Positions 8,428 through 18,040 of a stretch of 64,000 nucleotides of DNA are shown in pieces (position 1 is the stretch's first letter; every line of letters begins with the position of its first letter). Source of the DNA: Lacticaseibacillus suibinensis (GTDB lineage Bacteria > Bacillota > Bacilli > Lactobacillales > Lactobacillaceae); NCBI RefSeq assembly GCF_003946175.1, contig NZ_RHOK01000005.1, positions 1 through 64,000 on the forward strand, written 5' to 3'. The position numbers and the translations under genes are program-made. The notes under the pieces are model-generated. The model ran no database searches, was not told the origin of the DNA, and worked only from the letters and a program-made list of their open reading frames with translations.

Positions 8428-9509
8428 GCTTGCACCTTCTTTGGCCAGGCCGCCAGGAGGCTGGTTAATGGCACCGCCAGCACAATCCCAAACGCCGAAA
8501 TCAGCGCCTGGGCAAAGCCCAGGCCCATCACCCAGATAAAGGTTTGCGAAATGGCATTGTCATTGCGCAACCACAAAATGCTTTCGGTGAAGGTATCGGC
8601 CATAAAAATCATGAACAGCACCGCAATCAGTGGGCCCATGACATTGCGGCCAATCGCCATGCCAGCCTGAAACCGCTGCTTGAAGCCGGCTGGCAGCTGC
8701 ATCACCGCCACGGCGATGTCGTTGCTTTCATCCAGCACCGCCCCCAGCGAGCCAATCATGATCTGCACAAAAAACAACAGCTGCGGCACTTGGGTCACAT
8801 ATGCCACCGCCTCGATGTGTAAATCCCGGTAGCCCGTCGCCGCAAACAAGCCGTAACCTAGCGCCAACGCTAACGCTGTCGCCCCTAAAGTGGCCACTGC
8901 AATCACGGCAGCTTGGCGCTTGATCCCGGCAATAAACACCGTGGTCACCACAGTAAACAACACCGCCATCAGGCTAAACAAGACATAAGCCAGTTTTTGA
9001 TTGCTGGTGGTTTCCACATGCAAGGTCACCAGCAGCAATACCACATTGGCCAAAATACTGCCAAAAGTCAGCCAGACCCGTTTTTTCATCACCAGGGCCA
9101 TGAGACAAATCGTGGCGGCCAGTAGGCCCAACACTGCGCCATCTCTTTTTTCATCTTTGAGCTGATAGCGGCCTGCTTGCCGTTCGACAAACACTTGGTC
9201 ACCGCGGCGCAGCGGGGTATCCAGCGCCCCTGAGCCGGAATACATATTACTCAAGGTGATGACTTGCCCGCGCCGCGCGGTGTTCAGGAACTTGGCCTGC
9301 ACTTGCTGGCGATGGGTGACGTCATGATTATCAAAGTTATCCACTTGCTTTTGGGCTTTGCCAGTGTGGACGGCTGTGACCTGCACAATCGGCTGGTGGT
9401 ATAACGGGGCATCCAGCCGCGTGAGCCCCAAAACCACGAAAAAACTAAGCACTGGCAACAGCCAGCGCCAGGGTTTAGCCAATATGGTTTTGGCGTAAGA
9501 TTTCATCAT
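8424..9509 (-). CDS. YibE/F-like membrane protein, large subunit
   Basis: This 361-aa protein has an N-terminal membrane anchor (about 13-32). A soluble beta-rich extracellular domain follows (about 40-120), with ITLSNMYSGSGALDTPLRRGDQVFV. Then come about seven membrane segments, containing the YibE/F motif GSLGAVLDESNDIAVAVMQLP. The Asp/Glu pair in that motif aligns with a segment of the second subunit, which suggests the two form a heteromeric transporter. This is inference. The start (ATG ATG at 9509/9506) lacks a clear ribosome site and lies inside the end of the gene at 9475, consistent with coupled translation. Confidence 0.85.
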   Translation of the reverse strand: MMKSYAKTILAKPWRWLLPVLSFFVVLGLTRLDAPLYHQPIVQVTAVHTGKAQKQVDNFDNHDVTHRQQVQAKFLNTARRGQVITLSNMYSGSGALDTPLRRGDQVFVERQAGRYQLKDEKRDGAVLGLLAATICLMALVMKKRVWLTFGSILANVVLLLVTLHVETTSNQKLAYVLFSLMAVLFTVVTTVFIAGIKRQAAVIAVATLGATALALALGYGLFAATGYRDLHIEAVAYVTQVPQLLFFVQIMIGSLGAVLDESNDIAVAVMQLPAGFKQRFQAGMAIGRNVMGPLIAVLFMIFMADTFTESILWLRNDNAISQTFIWVMGLGFAQALISAFGIVLAVPLTSLLAAWPKKVQA

Positions 9510-9789
9510 ACGCTTGTTTCACCGGTCCTTCTGGCTTCGCCCATTCTTCCCACTGGTCCAGGTCGAACGGGGGGAATTCGTAGTGCTCATTGACGTATTG
9601 TTCATACACCTTCACCGCGTTGGAGTGCGGGATATTGAGCTGCAAAATGCGGACGCGCTTGATCAGACCTTTGATCGCCGCTTTTTCCGCGCGCCCATTC
9701 ATCATGATATTGCCAAGCTCAATGTAGCGGCGGCCATCATTTAATGTGATTTCTTGGAGTAAATCAAAAGTTTCATATTTTTGCGCCAT
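9475..9789 (-). CDS. Uncharacterised 104-aa protein
   Basis: A soluble protein beginning MAQKYETFDLLQEITLND, with an aromatic and acidic C-terminal half (FPPFDLDQWEEWAKPEGPVK). The ATG at 9789 follows AAAGGAG by eight bases; an upstream in-frame ATG lacks a site. It leads the YibE/F operon, and its 3' end overlaps the large subunit gene by 35 bp. I do not recognise the family. Confidence 0.75.
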   Translation of the reverse strand: MAQKYETFDLLQEITLNDGRRYIELGNIMMNGRAEKAAIKGLIKRVRILQLNIPHSNAVKVYEQYVNEHYEFPPFDLDQWEEWAKPEGPVKQAYDEILRQNHIG

Positions 9790-9918
9790 AATAATCTCCT
9801 TTACTGATACAGCGAGATCCTGATGCACCGGCAGTCGGTGTGGTTTTTCATCCCGGTTTTTTTGTGCTAAGGTTTTGGTAGCGGTCGCACTGCGGCCAAC
9901 GAATGAAAGGAGCGCCTC

Positions 9919-11217
9919 ATGCCGAAACGGTTATGGATTGGCGCCTTGATTGGATTGTATTTGCTGACTGCCGGCTTTACCGTCGTGGGTCATCGCGGTG
10001 ATCCAATCGATGCGCCGGAAGAAACATTTCAAAGCGATGATGCCGCATTTGCCCGCGGCAGTGATTATGTGGAATTGGATGTCCATGAAAGCCAAGATGG
10101 CGTGTTGGTCATTCAACACGATGATAACATTCAACGCATGACCGGTCACAATGCCATTATCGCCCAGACGCCTTATGCCGTTTTGCATGGTTATCATACC
10201 AAAAATGGCGAACCGGTTCACAGTCTGCAGGAACTCTTCGCGCATTACCAAAGCGGCCAGCAAAAGTTTCTGATTGAAACTAAAATCGTCAAAGGCGAGC
10301 CCCATCCAGACCTGGAAAAGAAAATTGCCGCCCTTGTGACCCAGTATGGCATGCAAAACCGGGTCATGTTTCATTCTTTTTCCTTAAGTAGTCTCAAGCG
10401 CCTGCAAAAACTGCTGCCCAACTGTCCGCGCCTGTTCATTGTCGGCTCGTTAAAACGCATCAACTACAGCGTCTTTCAGTGGGTCAACGGTATCGACGTT
10501 TCCACCGATCTGCTGACCAAGCCGCTGGTCAGCTCGCTGCATGCCATTGGCCAAAAAGTGTTCGCCTGGGATGAAATGACCGAGACACCGGCCAAGTGGC
10601 AATGGCTGGTGAACTTGAATATCGATGGCGTGGTCACCAACTACCCGGCCATTGCCCATCAATACGCCACCTTGAAAGCGGAAGCCACCATGGTGAACCG
10701 CAGCGGCCTCGCCAGCAACTCTTCCCTGGCCAGTTTACCCATCTATCAAAATCCGTACACCCCAACCCCCACGCAGCGCACGATTGCCCCAGCGGCGACC
10801 TTCGACGTGATTAAGGAAGTCAAAAGTGGCGGCCAAACCTTCTATCAACTCTCGCAAAATCAATTTGTTGCGGCCTTGACCGTTAACTTTGCGCCGACGG
10901 CTGGCTGGGCTAATCAACTCCTTGGCCAAACCGCCTGGATTCACCACGAAGGTTTAGGCGCGGCGCTGCATCCCCTGCCCCAAACGAGTAGCGGCCAATG
11001 TGCCTTGGTGGCCAACAATACGCCAGTCACCATTGATGCTGTGCATCTCACCGGCGGCACGCCTTGGCTGCATGTGGCCCAAGGCTGGCTCAAGGCCAGT
11101 GCCTTGCAGCTGCGCCTGACCTCAACCCTTGATGCGCCTGCCATGCCGCACCTGCAAGTGGCCTTGCGCCTGACCCCAAATTCAAGCCTGCTGATTCCGA
11201 CCAGCCTTGGCGCGTAA
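9919..11217 (+). CDS. Membrane-anchored glycerophosphodiester phosphodiesterase with C-terminal wall-binding-like domain
   Basis: This 432-aa protein has an N-terminal signal/anchor (about 5-24) and a GDPD TIM barrel (about 24-255). GHRGDPIDAPEET and ELDVHESQDGVLVIQHDD supply the His, Glu and Asp residues for metal and catalysis. Such enzymes split glycerophosphodiesters, including lipid headgroups or teichoic acid fragments, to glycerol-3-phosphate. The last 170 residues are two repeated beta-rich modules resembling GW/SLAP-type wall binding domains (YQLSQNQFVAALTVNF, WLHVAQGWLKASALQ); this part is inferred. The start follows GAAAGGAG. Confidence 0.85.
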   Translation: MPKRLWIGALIGLYLLTAGFTVVGHRGDPIDAPEETFQSDDAAFARGSDYVELDVHESQDGVLVIQHDDNIQRMTGHNAIIAQTPYAVLHGYHTKNGEPVHSLQELFAHYQSGQQKFLIETKIVKGEPHPDLEKKIAALVTQYGMQNRVMFHSFSLSSLKRLQKLLPNCPRLFIVGSLKRINYSVFQWVNGIDVSTDLLTKPLVSSLHAIGQKVFAWDEMTETPAKWQWLVNLNIDGVVTNYPAIAHQYATLKAEATMVNRSGLASNSSLASLPIYQNPYTPTPTQRTIAPAATFDVIKEVKSGGQTFYQLSQNQFVAALTVNFAPTAGWANQLLGQTAWIHHEGLGAALHPLPQTSSGQCALVANNTPVTIDAVHLTGGTPWLHVAQGWLKASALQLRLTSTLDAPAMPHLQVALRLTPNSSLLIPTSLGA

Positions 11218-11307
11218 AAAGTAGGCATTTCTAATCGTTTTCACTAGTTGTCTTTTATGGCAATATGATATGGTTTAATTAATCAACTAAAGAAAGCAGG
11301 GATGACC

Positions 11308-12708
11308 ATGACCAATTGGCAAGCTGAAGCAGAAAAGATCCGTCCTCAACTCCTTGAAGATTTGACCACCCTTTTGAAAATCGACTCACAGCGCGACGTC
11401 GCCCACAAAACCGACGCCGCCCCGCTTGGCCCTGGCCCCGCCAAGGCGCTGAACACCATGCTCGCCATGGCGGAACGCGATGGTTTTAACACCTTGAACG
11501 TCGACAATGTGGCCGGCCGCATCGAATTGGGCCAAGGCGACGAGATCTTTGGCTTATTTGGCCACATGGATGTCGTCCCGGCCGGCCCAGGCTGGGACAC
11601 CGATCCCTTTGATCCCGTCATTAAAGATGGCAAGCTTTACGCCCGCGGGTCCTCTGATGATAAAGGGCCAAGCATCGCGGCTTACTATGCGTTGAAGCTG
11701 GTGCGCGATTTGAAGTGCCCGATCAACAAGAAGATTCACTTCATCATCGGCACCGACGAAGAGTCTGATTGGGTCGGCATCCATCGTTACCTAGAAACCG
11801 AACCCGCTCCTGACTTTGGCTTCTCACCGGATGCGGAATTCCCAATCATCAATGGGGAAAAAGGCATTGCCACTTTTGCCATTGATTTCAAGCCGCAGCC
11901 AACCACCGGCGACCTGCAGCTGACCTCATTTAGCGCAGGCTTGCGGGTGAACATGGTGCCGCAAAGCGCCACCGCCACTTTGGCAGGGAAGATCCCAACG
12001 AGCTTGGACTCGCTACTGGCAGCTGCCAACCAGCAAAAAGGCATTCACGTTGAAACCAGTCCGGCGGCCAATGGCATCACCTTAACCATGACGGGGAAAG
12101 GCGCGCATGCCCAGGAACCAAGCGACGGCATCAACGCCGCCACCTTCCTAGCGACCTTGCTCAATCAATTGCCACTGGATCCAGCCGGCAAGCAATATGT
12201 CAGTGCAATTGCCGCCCACATGCATGAAGACTCGCGCGGCCACCTGCTGGGCATTAACCACAAAGATGCCGTCATGGGTGAATTAACCGCCAGCCCGGAT
12301 TTGTTAACCTACGAACCAGCAGGCAAGCAGCAGGTCTTGCTGAACGTGCGGTACCCGCAAGGCACCGATCCAGACACCATCATTGCCGGCATTACCACTG
12401 CTTTAGGGGCGGACACCGTGACGGTCACAGTGAACGGCCATGCCCAGGCGCCGCATTACGTGGCCGGCGACGACCCGCTGGTGAAAACCCTGCTGCAAGT
12501 GTATCAAGATCACACTGGCCAACCCGGCTTTGAACAAGTGATTGGCGGCGGGACTTATGGCCGTATCATCGCCCGCGGCGTGGCGTTCGGCGCCTTGATG
12601 CCAGATGCGGAAAACGTGATGCATCAAGCCAACGAATACATGGCTGTCGATAGCATTATCCAGGCGGTCGCCATTTACGCCGATGCCATCAGTCGCTTAG
12701 CGCAATAA
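11308..12708 (+). CDS. pepV: Dipeptidase PepV (M20 family)
   Basis: This 466-aa cytoplasmic zinc peptidase cleaves dipeptides with broad specificity. It shows the M20 metal ligands: HMDVVPAGPGWDTDPFDP (His/Asp), SSDDKGPSIAAYYAL (bridging Asp), GTDEESDW (catalytic Glu-Glu), and a C-terminal HQANEYM His. The length matches lactobacillal PepV. I choose ATG 11308, because AGGG lies six bases upstream; the ATG at 11302 is fused to that site. It is monocistronic with a terminator at 12716. Confidence 0.95.
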   Translation: MTNWQAEAEKIRPQLLEDLTTLLKIDSQRDVAHKTDAAPLGPGPAKALNTMLAMAERDGFNTLNVDNVAGRIELGQGDEIFGLFGHMDVVPAGPGWDTDPFDPVIKDGKLYARGSSDDKGPSIAAYYALKLVRDLKCPINKKIHFIIGTDEESDWVGIHRYLETEPAPDFGFSPDAEFPIINGEKGIATFAIDFKPQPTTGDLQLTSFSAGLRVNMVPQSATATLAGKIPTSLDSLLAAANQQKGIHVETSPAANGITLTMTGKGAHAQEPSDGINAATFLATLLNQLPLDPAGKQYVSAIAAHMHEDSRGHLLGINHKDAVMGELTASPDLLTYEPAGKQQVLLNVRYPQGTDPDTIIAGITTALGADTVTVTVNGHAQAPHYVAGDDPLVKTLLQVYQDHTGQPGFEQVIGGGTYGRIIARGVAFGALMPDAENVMHQANEYMAVDSIIQAVAIYADAISRLAQ

Positions 12709-12715
12709 CGAAACT

Positions 12716-12741
12716 AAAACCGCGGGTGAGCCGCGGTTTTT
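12716..12741 (+). terminator. Terminator of pepV
   Basis: AACCGCGG, loop GTGA and CCGCGGTT are followed by TTTC. birA begins 16 bp downstream. Confidence 0.85.
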
Positions 12742-12756
12742 CTGTGAGGAGAAAGC

Positions 12757-13506
12757 ATGTCCGTCATTAATGCCATCAAAGCGCAACTGCCGCCTGCCTT
12801 GGCGACAATGGCCATCGAACACTTCACGACCCTGGACTCGACGATGCTGGCAGCAGAGCGCCAAATGCAAAGTGGTCGCCGCGCCCCGTTTTTGCTGCTG
12901 GCTGATCAACAAACGGCTGGCATTGGCCGACGCGGCCATCATTTTGATTCGCCACCGGTTGCGGGTTTGTATTTCACCTATGCCATGCCCGCGCCGACTG
13001 CCACCGCACTGCTGACGCCGGCTGCTGGCGTCGCCTTGCAGCAAGCCGTCAGCCAAGTGGTCCAGGTCACCGCCACGATTAAATGGGTCAATGATCTGCT
13101 GGTGAACGACCGCAAAGTCGCCGGCATCATGGCGACCTTTGTCCCTGACCCGCAGCCCACGGTGCTGATCGGGGTCGGTGTTAACCTCACCCCGAGCGCC
13201 GAGCGGCACGAAACCAAACTCGGGCTGCCCATCGGTGCGCTGCTGACTGCTGCGCCGGCGACTGACCTGCGGCCGACCCTGCTGGCCCAGTGGCTCATTC
13301 ATTTCACCCAGCTGCTGCAAAGGCCAACTCAAATCATGCCGGCTTACCGGCAGCATGCCGCTTGGCTGGGCCGCAGCGTGACCCTCACCGGCGCCGGCGA
13401 CAACCGACGTGGCATCGTTCAGGGCTTCACTGATGATGGGGCGCTGCAGCTTCTGACGTCGGAGGGGCTGATCACCACCACCACCGGCAGCATCCGGCTG
13501 GTTTAA
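12757..13506 (+). CDS. birA: Biotin--[acetyl-CoA carboxylase] ligase, lacking the DNA-binding domain
   Basis: This 249-aa enzyme activates biotin to biotinyl-AMP and transfers it to biotin carboxyl carrier protein. GRRGHHFDSP matches the GRGRxxxxS motif, and KWVNDLLVNDRKVAGIM matches KWPND..KxxGIL with the catalytic Lys. GVGVNL follows, then a C-terminal SH3-like barrel. There is no N-terminal winged helix, so it is a group I ligase that does not act as a repressor. The start follows AGGAG. A strong bidirectional terminator follows. Confidence 0.92.
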   Translation: MSVINAIKAQLPPALATMAIEHFTTLDSTMLAAERQMQSGRRAPFLLLADQQTAGIGRRGHHFDSPPVAGLYFTYAMPAPTATALLTPAAGVALQQAVSQVVQVTATIKWVNDLLVNDRKVAGIMATFVPDPQPTVLIGVGVNLTPSAERHETKLGLPIGALLTAAPATDLRPTLLAQWLIHFTQLLQRPTQIMPAYRQHAAWLGRSVTLTGAGDNRRGIVQGFTDDGALQLLTSEGLITTTTGSIRLV

Positions 13507-13510
13507 GCAC

Positions 13511-13553
13511 AAACGAAAGGCGAGTGGCCACTACGGCCACTCGCCTTTCGTTT
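13511..13553. terminator. Bidirectional terminator between birA and the nucleotidase gene
   Basis: A 19-bp perfect stem (AAACGAAAGGCGAGTGGCC and its complement) with loop ACTAC serves the two convergent genes. Confidence 0.9.
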
Positions 13554-13556
13554 GCA

Positions 13557-14237
13557 CTATTCAGCGGCGATTTTCGTCAGATCACTAAATTCGCTCATTT
13601 GGTAAACCGGTAATACCGTGGTGCGATTGGGTTTGAAATGCGGGTTGAACCATACCGAATCGATTTTGGCATTGCGGCCGCCTTGGATATCAGAGGTCAG
13701 CGAATCACCGACAATCAAGGTCGTGGCCGCGTCAAACTTGGGAATATGTTTGGCCACATAGTCAAAGAAGGCCATGGTTGGCTTGGGGGCCCCGATAGCA
13801 TCCGAAACAAAAATGTCGGCGAAGGCATCAATCAGCCCGGCTTTGGCCAGGCGCTGGCGTTGCACTTCAATCACGCCGTTGGACACCACATACAGCCGGT
13901 AATCACTGAGGGCCTCAAGCGTTTCCGCCACATGCGGAAGCACAATCGCCTGTTGATCAAGCATTTTATGATAATGCTTCTCCGCCGCCAGCCCATCAGC
14001 CTCAATGGCAAACTCTTTGAACAATTGGGTGAACCGGCGGGCAAAAATCTGCTGGCGCGGAATGCGGCCGGCTTCAAAATCCACCCACAGCCCGGCGTTG
14101 ATGGTGAGATACCGCGCCTCAAGCCGCGGTGTGTACCGCGCGCCAAAGTCTTCGATCGTCCGCTTTAAGCAAGCCAGTTCCCCCGCCTCAAAGTCGAGCA
14201 AGGTGTCATCCACATCAAATAAAATCGTTCGATACAT
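13557..14237 (-). CDS. HAD family pyrimidine 5'-nucleotidase, YjjG type
   Basis: This 226-aa phosphatase has motif I FDVDDTLLDFEAGE (Asp8, Asp10), motif II VVSNGVIEVQ, a lysine in GAPKPTMAFF and motif III IVGDSLTSDIQGG. The cap domain and the GLI..FADIFVSDAIGAPKP block match YjjG. YjjG removes phosphate from noncanonical pyrimidine nucleotides such as dUMP analogues. The start follows GGAGG. It is convergent with birA, with its own promoter region facing the PBP gene. Confidence 0.88.
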   Translation of the reverse strand: MYRTILFDVDDTLLDFEAGELACLKRTIEDFGARYTPRLEARYLTINAGLWVDFEAGRIPRQQIFARRFTQLFKEFAIEADGLAAEKHYHKMLDQQAIVLPHVAETLEALSDYRLYVVSNGVIEVQRQRLAKAGLIDAFADIFVSDAIGAPKPTMAFFDYVAKHIPKFDAATTLIVGDSLTSDIQGGRNAKIDSVWFNPHFKPNRTTVLPVYQMSEFSDLTKIAAE

Positions 14238-14312
14238 GCCGTCGCCTCCATATCGCTAGTCTAGCATGCCAGCCGCGAGAATGCATCGGCGATTGGCACC
14301 ACCAGCAGCGGC

Positions 14313-14341
14313 ATGACCGAGGGGTTAATTTGGGGTATAAT
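14313..14341 (+). promoter_or_regulatory. Promoter of the class A PBP gene
   Basis: ATGACC and TATAAT (14336-14341) are separated by 17 bp. The GTG start lies 36 bp downstream. Confidence 0.6.
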
Positions 14342-14377
14342 GATGCGTAATTAGTTGTAATCTGGGGGATTTCAAAC

Positions 14378-16894
14378 GTGCGAGAGTCTAAGCATCACCA
14401 AAAAAAGCAGCAGGCACCCAAGGCGCAAAGAGTCGCTTTGCCGCCGTTCAGCAAGGCCACTTGGCCCTTATACCTGCGGGTCGCCTTGCATACCCTGCGG
14501 TCGTTAATTTACTACGGCGTCGGCTTGGCCTTGATTTTACTGGCGTTTGGCGTGGGCCTGCTCGGCGGCTATTTTGCTTCCATCATTAATGATACTGCAG
14601 TCCCAACCAAGGCCGAAATGACCCGCACCTTGGCCAATGTCGATACCTCGACTCAGCTGTTTTATGCCAACAATCAATCCATTGGCCATGTTAAAAGTGA
14701 CCTTCTGCGCGATACCGTCAGTTTAGACAAGGTGTCGCCTTGGCTGCAAAAAGCCATTGTTGCCACCGAAGACGAGGATTTCTGGACCAACCATGGCGTC
14801 GTCCCGAAAGCACTGATTCGCGCCGTGTTTGCGGAAGTCACCGGATTGGGCAGCCAAACTGGGGGCTCGACTTTGACCCAGCAGGTCGTCAAACTGCAAT
14901 TCTTGAATTCGCAAACCACCTTTAAACGTAAGGCCGTCGAAATCATGTACGCGCTGCGGCTCAATCACCACTACAGTAAGGGGCGGATCTTAGAAGAATA
15001 CCTGAACATCATCACCCTTGGCCGCAATCACACCGGGCAAAATATTGCCGGCGTGGAAACCGCGGCGCTAGGGCTGTTCGGCAAGCACGCCAAGGACCTG
15101 AATTTGGCCGAGTCCGCCTACATTGCCGGACTGCCGCAAAGTCCTTCCGTCTATACGCCTTACACCAATACCGGGGCCTTCAAGTCCGATCTCTCAGCCG
15201 GCTTTAACCGCGAAAAAACCGTGCTGTTTCGCATGTATCGCGCTGGCACCATCACCAAGGCCGAGTATGACGAGGCCAAAGCCTTTGATCTCAAGGCCGC
15301 CTTACTCAAGCCTGGCAATGCCGAAAGTACTGTCAGCTCGGATGACTATGTGTACACCATGGTCCAAAGCGAAGCGCAAACCATTTTGGCCCAGCAATTG
15401 GCCAAAGCTGATGGTTATACGAAAACCCAGCTTGAAGGCAGCTCCAGTTTGACCCAAACCTATGACAAAGATGCCGGCAAGTTGCTCGCCACCAAGGGTT
15501 ACCAAGTGCACTCCACCTTGAACAAACCCATTTACGACGCCATGCAAAAAGTGGTGGCCAACTATAAAGGCAGCTTTGGCTACACCTACACCGGCTACGT
15601 TAAAGACAGTGTCACCGGCGGCTACACCAAGACGTCGGCGCCAGTGCAAAACGGCACGGTGTTGCTGGATAATCAAACCGGGGCGATTTTGGGCTTCGTC
15701 GGCGGCACTGCTGGTCAGGTCAATCACATTTATACGAAGCGCTCGCCTGGGTCCTCGATTAAGCCAACACTGGTTTACGGCCCGGCCATCGATAGCGGCA
15801 TCATTAGCAGTCGCACCATGCTCGCGGACTTCAAGAAAGACTTTGGCGGCGGTTATTCGGTCACTGACTATGGCAACACGATTTTGAATAAGTTCGTGGA
15901 CGCTACCACGGCGCTGAAAAACTCGCTAAACATTCCCACCGTCAACTTATACCAAGAGCTGCGTAAAAGCGTGGATGTGAAAGCCTACATGACCAAAATG
16001 GGCGTCACGACCTTAACCGACAACGACTACGCCACCTTGGGCTTGGCGCTTGGCGGGACCGACTATGGTGAAACGGTGCAAGAAGCGGCCAGCGCCTTTG
16101 CCACCTTTGCGCGTGGCGGCAGCAACGTCTCCCCTTACGTCATCGACCGCATCGAAGATCCGTCAGGCAAGGTTATTTACCAGCACAAAACGGAAACCCG
16201 TCATGTCTTCTCGAAGGCCACGGCTTACATCTTGACGCAAATGCTGCATCAAACTGTGACCAGCGGGACCGGGATTTACGCCGGGGAAAATGTCAACTTC
16301 AACGCTAGCAATCTGATTGCCAAAACCGGGACTTCTAACGACTACAAAGACCTCTGGTTTATCGGCTCCACCCCAGGCATCACCATGGCCAGCTGGATGG
16401 GCTACGACAATGCCAATGGCGCTAACCACACCCTTAGTTCCAGCGGGAGCGCCATCAACCAGCGGTACTGGGCGGCTTTGGCCAATGCGGTATACGCCCT
16501 TGACCCTAAGCGCTTTGCTTTAAGCGACACCATGCAGCGGCCAAGCGCCGTCAAGTCCACCACCGTCAATGCCGAAACCGGCTTGAAAAATGGGGATGTC
16601 ACCTATAACGGTAAGACCTTTAGCCTCACGGGTAGCACCGCAGAAGCCCTGTCCTATGGCTACACCCCAGGCGTCACCCAGGCCCAGTTTGGCATTGGCG
16701 GCACCACTGCCAACTACACCGACTTCTGGGCCTCCCTGCAAGGCGGTAACGATGATAGCTATGGGGAAAAGAAGAGCGGCGATGAGGCAGACCAAACCGA
16801 TGCCGCGAAATCTGATGAAGCTGCCAGCAGCAGCTCTTCCAGCGCTGCCAGCGCCTCAAGCACTGCGCCAACCACCACTGAAGCCAATCAATAA
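14378..16894 (+). CDS. pbp2A: Class A penicillin-binding protein (transglycosylase/transpeptidase)
   Basis: This 838-aa bifunctional peptidoglycan synthase has a short basic cytoplasmic tail, one membrane segment (about 43-70), a GT51 transglycosylase domain with EDEDFW (Glu131) and GGSTLTQQVVK (about 162-172), then a transpeptidase domain. The transpeptidase has SPGSSIKP (nucleophile near 459), a central SxN-type NSLNIP block and KTGT at about 649-652. The last 65 residues are a low-complexity Ser/Ala/Asp tail, likely disordered outside the cell. The start is GTG after GGGGGA. It is monocistronic with its own promoter and terminator. A PBP2A-type identity is likely. Confidence 0.93.
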   Translation: MRESKHHQKKQQAPKAQRVALPPFSKATWPLYLRVALHTLRSLIYYGVGLALILLAFGVGLLGGYFASIINDTAVPTKAEMTRTLANVDTSTQLFYANNQSIGHVKSDLLRDTVSLDKVSPWLQKAIVATEDEDFWTNHGVVPKALIRAVFAEVTGLGSQTGGSTLTQQVVKLQFLNSQTTFKRKAVEIMYALRLNHHYSKGRILEEYLNIITLGRNHTGQNIAGVETAALGLFGKHAKDLNLAESAYIAGLPQSPSVYTPYTNTGAFKSDLSAGFNREKTVLFRMYRAGTITKAEYDEAKAFDLKAALLKPGNAESTVSSDDYVYTMVQSEAQTILAQQLAKADGYTKTQLEGSSSLTQTYDKDAGKLLATKGYQVHSTLNKPIYDAMQKVVANYKGSFGYTYTGYVKDSVTGGYTKTSAPVQNGTVLLDNQTGAILGFVGGTAGQVNHIYTKRSPGSSIKPTLVYGPAIDSGIISSRTMLADFKKDFGGGYSVTDYGNTILNKFVDATTALKNSLNIPTVNLYQELRKSVDVKAYMTKMGVTTLTDNDYATLGLALGGTDYGETVQEAASAFATFARGGSNVSPYVIDRIEDPSGKVIYQHKTETRHVFSKATAYILTQMLHQTVTSGTGIYAGENVNFNASNLIAKTGTSNDYKDLWFIGSTPGITMASWMGYDNANGANHTLSSSGSAINQRYWAALANAVYALDPKRFALSDTMQRPSAVKSTTVNAETGLKNGDVTYNGKTFSLTGSTAEALSYGYTPGVTQAQFGIGGTTANYTDFWASLQGGNDDSYGEKKSGDEADQTDAAKSDEAASSSSSSAASASSTAPTTTEANQ

Positions 16895-16900
16895 TCAGTT

Positions 16901-16929
16901 AACCGCGCGGAAACTCAGCGCGGTTTTTT
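16901..16929 (+). terminator. Terminator of the PBP gene
   Basis: AACCGCGC and GCGCGGTT flank a nine-base loop and are followed by TTTT. Confidence 0.85.
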
Positions 16930-16942
16930 CGTGGCTGGATTC

Positions 16943-16974
16943 AAAAATCCCGCAGCATCAGCTACGGGATTTTT
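16943..16974 (-). terminator. Terminator of ccpA
   Basis: AAAAATCCCG and CGGGATTTTT flank a 12-base loop. A T-run on both strands means it can act in both directions. Confidence 0.8.
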
Positions 16975-16988
16975 CGCTTGGCACAAGT

Positions 16989-17990
16989 TTAACGCGTTGA
17001 CTTGCGCGTGGTGATATCAAAGCCGAGGCGAATGGTCTTAGCGTCGATATCTTCTTTATTCATCATCTTGGTCAGCAGGCGCATGGCCACGGCCCCGATA
17101 TCATACAGCGGCTGATCAATGGAGGTCAGCTGCGGCCGAGCCATTTCGGTGAGCTTGGTGTTGTTGGAAGTGATGATTTCGAAATCATCTGGCACCTTGA
17201 CGCCAGCATCCAGCGCGCCATCGAGAATACCCACTGCGACTTCATCGTCGCCAACTACTGCCGCCGTCGCGCCGGCCTTTTGCAGCTGGGCAAACAGGGC
17301 CAAACCAGCATGGTAGCTGGTTTCACTTTCGAAGACCAGACTTTCATCGTAAGGCAAGCCGGCCTTTTGCAGTGCCTGCTTGTAGCCCTTGAGGCGATAT
17401 TGGCCGTTAATCGGCTGGGCCAGTTGGCCGGTGACCAAAGCCACCTGCTTGGAGCCAGAATTGATCAACTGCGTCGTCGCGGCTTCAACGGCGGCCACGT
17501 AATCGATGTTGACGGAACCCACTTGTTCGTCAGGATCAACGGAACCGGCCAGCACGATTGGCGTCTTGCTCCGAGAGAACTCTTGGCGAATGCTATCGGA
17601 AATGTCATTGCCCATATAAATCAAGCCATCAACCTGCTTGGCCAGCAAGGTGTTGAGCACCTGCACTTCTTTTTGGCTGTTCTCATCGGAGTTGGCCAAA
17701 ATGATGTTGTATTTATACATCGTGGCCACATCGTCAATCCCCCGCGCTAGGCTGGAGAAGAACATGTTGGTGACATCAGGAATGATGACCCCTACGGTGG
17801 TGGTTTTCTTGGAGGCCAAGCCGCGCGCTACCGCATTTGGCCGGTAGTCCAGCTTGTCGATGACTTCAAGGACCTTCTTGCGGGTTGCCGGCTTCACATT
17901 CGGGTTGCCGTTAACCACGCGGGAAACCGTGGCCATGGAGACATTGGCTTCACGGGCCACATCATAAATCGTAATTGTTTGTTTTTCCAT
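16989..17990 (-). CDS. ccpA: Catabolite control protein A
   Basis: This 333-aa LacI-family regulator mediates carbon catabolite control. With HPr-Ser-P it binds cre operators. Residues 5-25 form the helix-turn-helix (TIYDVAREANVSMATVSRVV), followed by a hinge helix YRPNAVARGLA and a periplasmic-binding-like core. The length equals the family norm. The ribosome site AAGGAG is about 11 bases before ATG. It is divergent from pepQ, an arrangement known in lactobacilli, and a cre-like site overlaps its own -35 box, which suggests autoregulation. Confidence 0.95.
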   Translation of the reverse strand: MEKQTITIYDVAREANVSMATVSRVVNGNPNVKPATRKKVLEVIDKLDYRPNAVARGLASKKTTTVGVIIPDVTNMFFSSLARGIDDVATMYKYNIILANSDENSQKEVQVLNTLLAKQVDGLIYMGNDISDSIRQEFSRSKTPIVLAGSVDPDEQVGSVNIDYVAAVEAATTQLINSGSKQVALVTGQLAQPINGQYRLKGYKQALQKAGLPYDESLVFESETSYHAGLALFAQLQKAGATAAVVGDDEVAVGILDGALDAGVKVPDDFEIITSNNTKLTEMARPQLTSIDQPLYDIGAVAMRLLTKMMNKEDIDAKTIRLGFDITTRKSTR

Positions 17991-18040
17991 TGTTAGTTTG
18001 CTCCTTACGCGAACGTTTTGGTTCTCGTGATTTCCAACAT

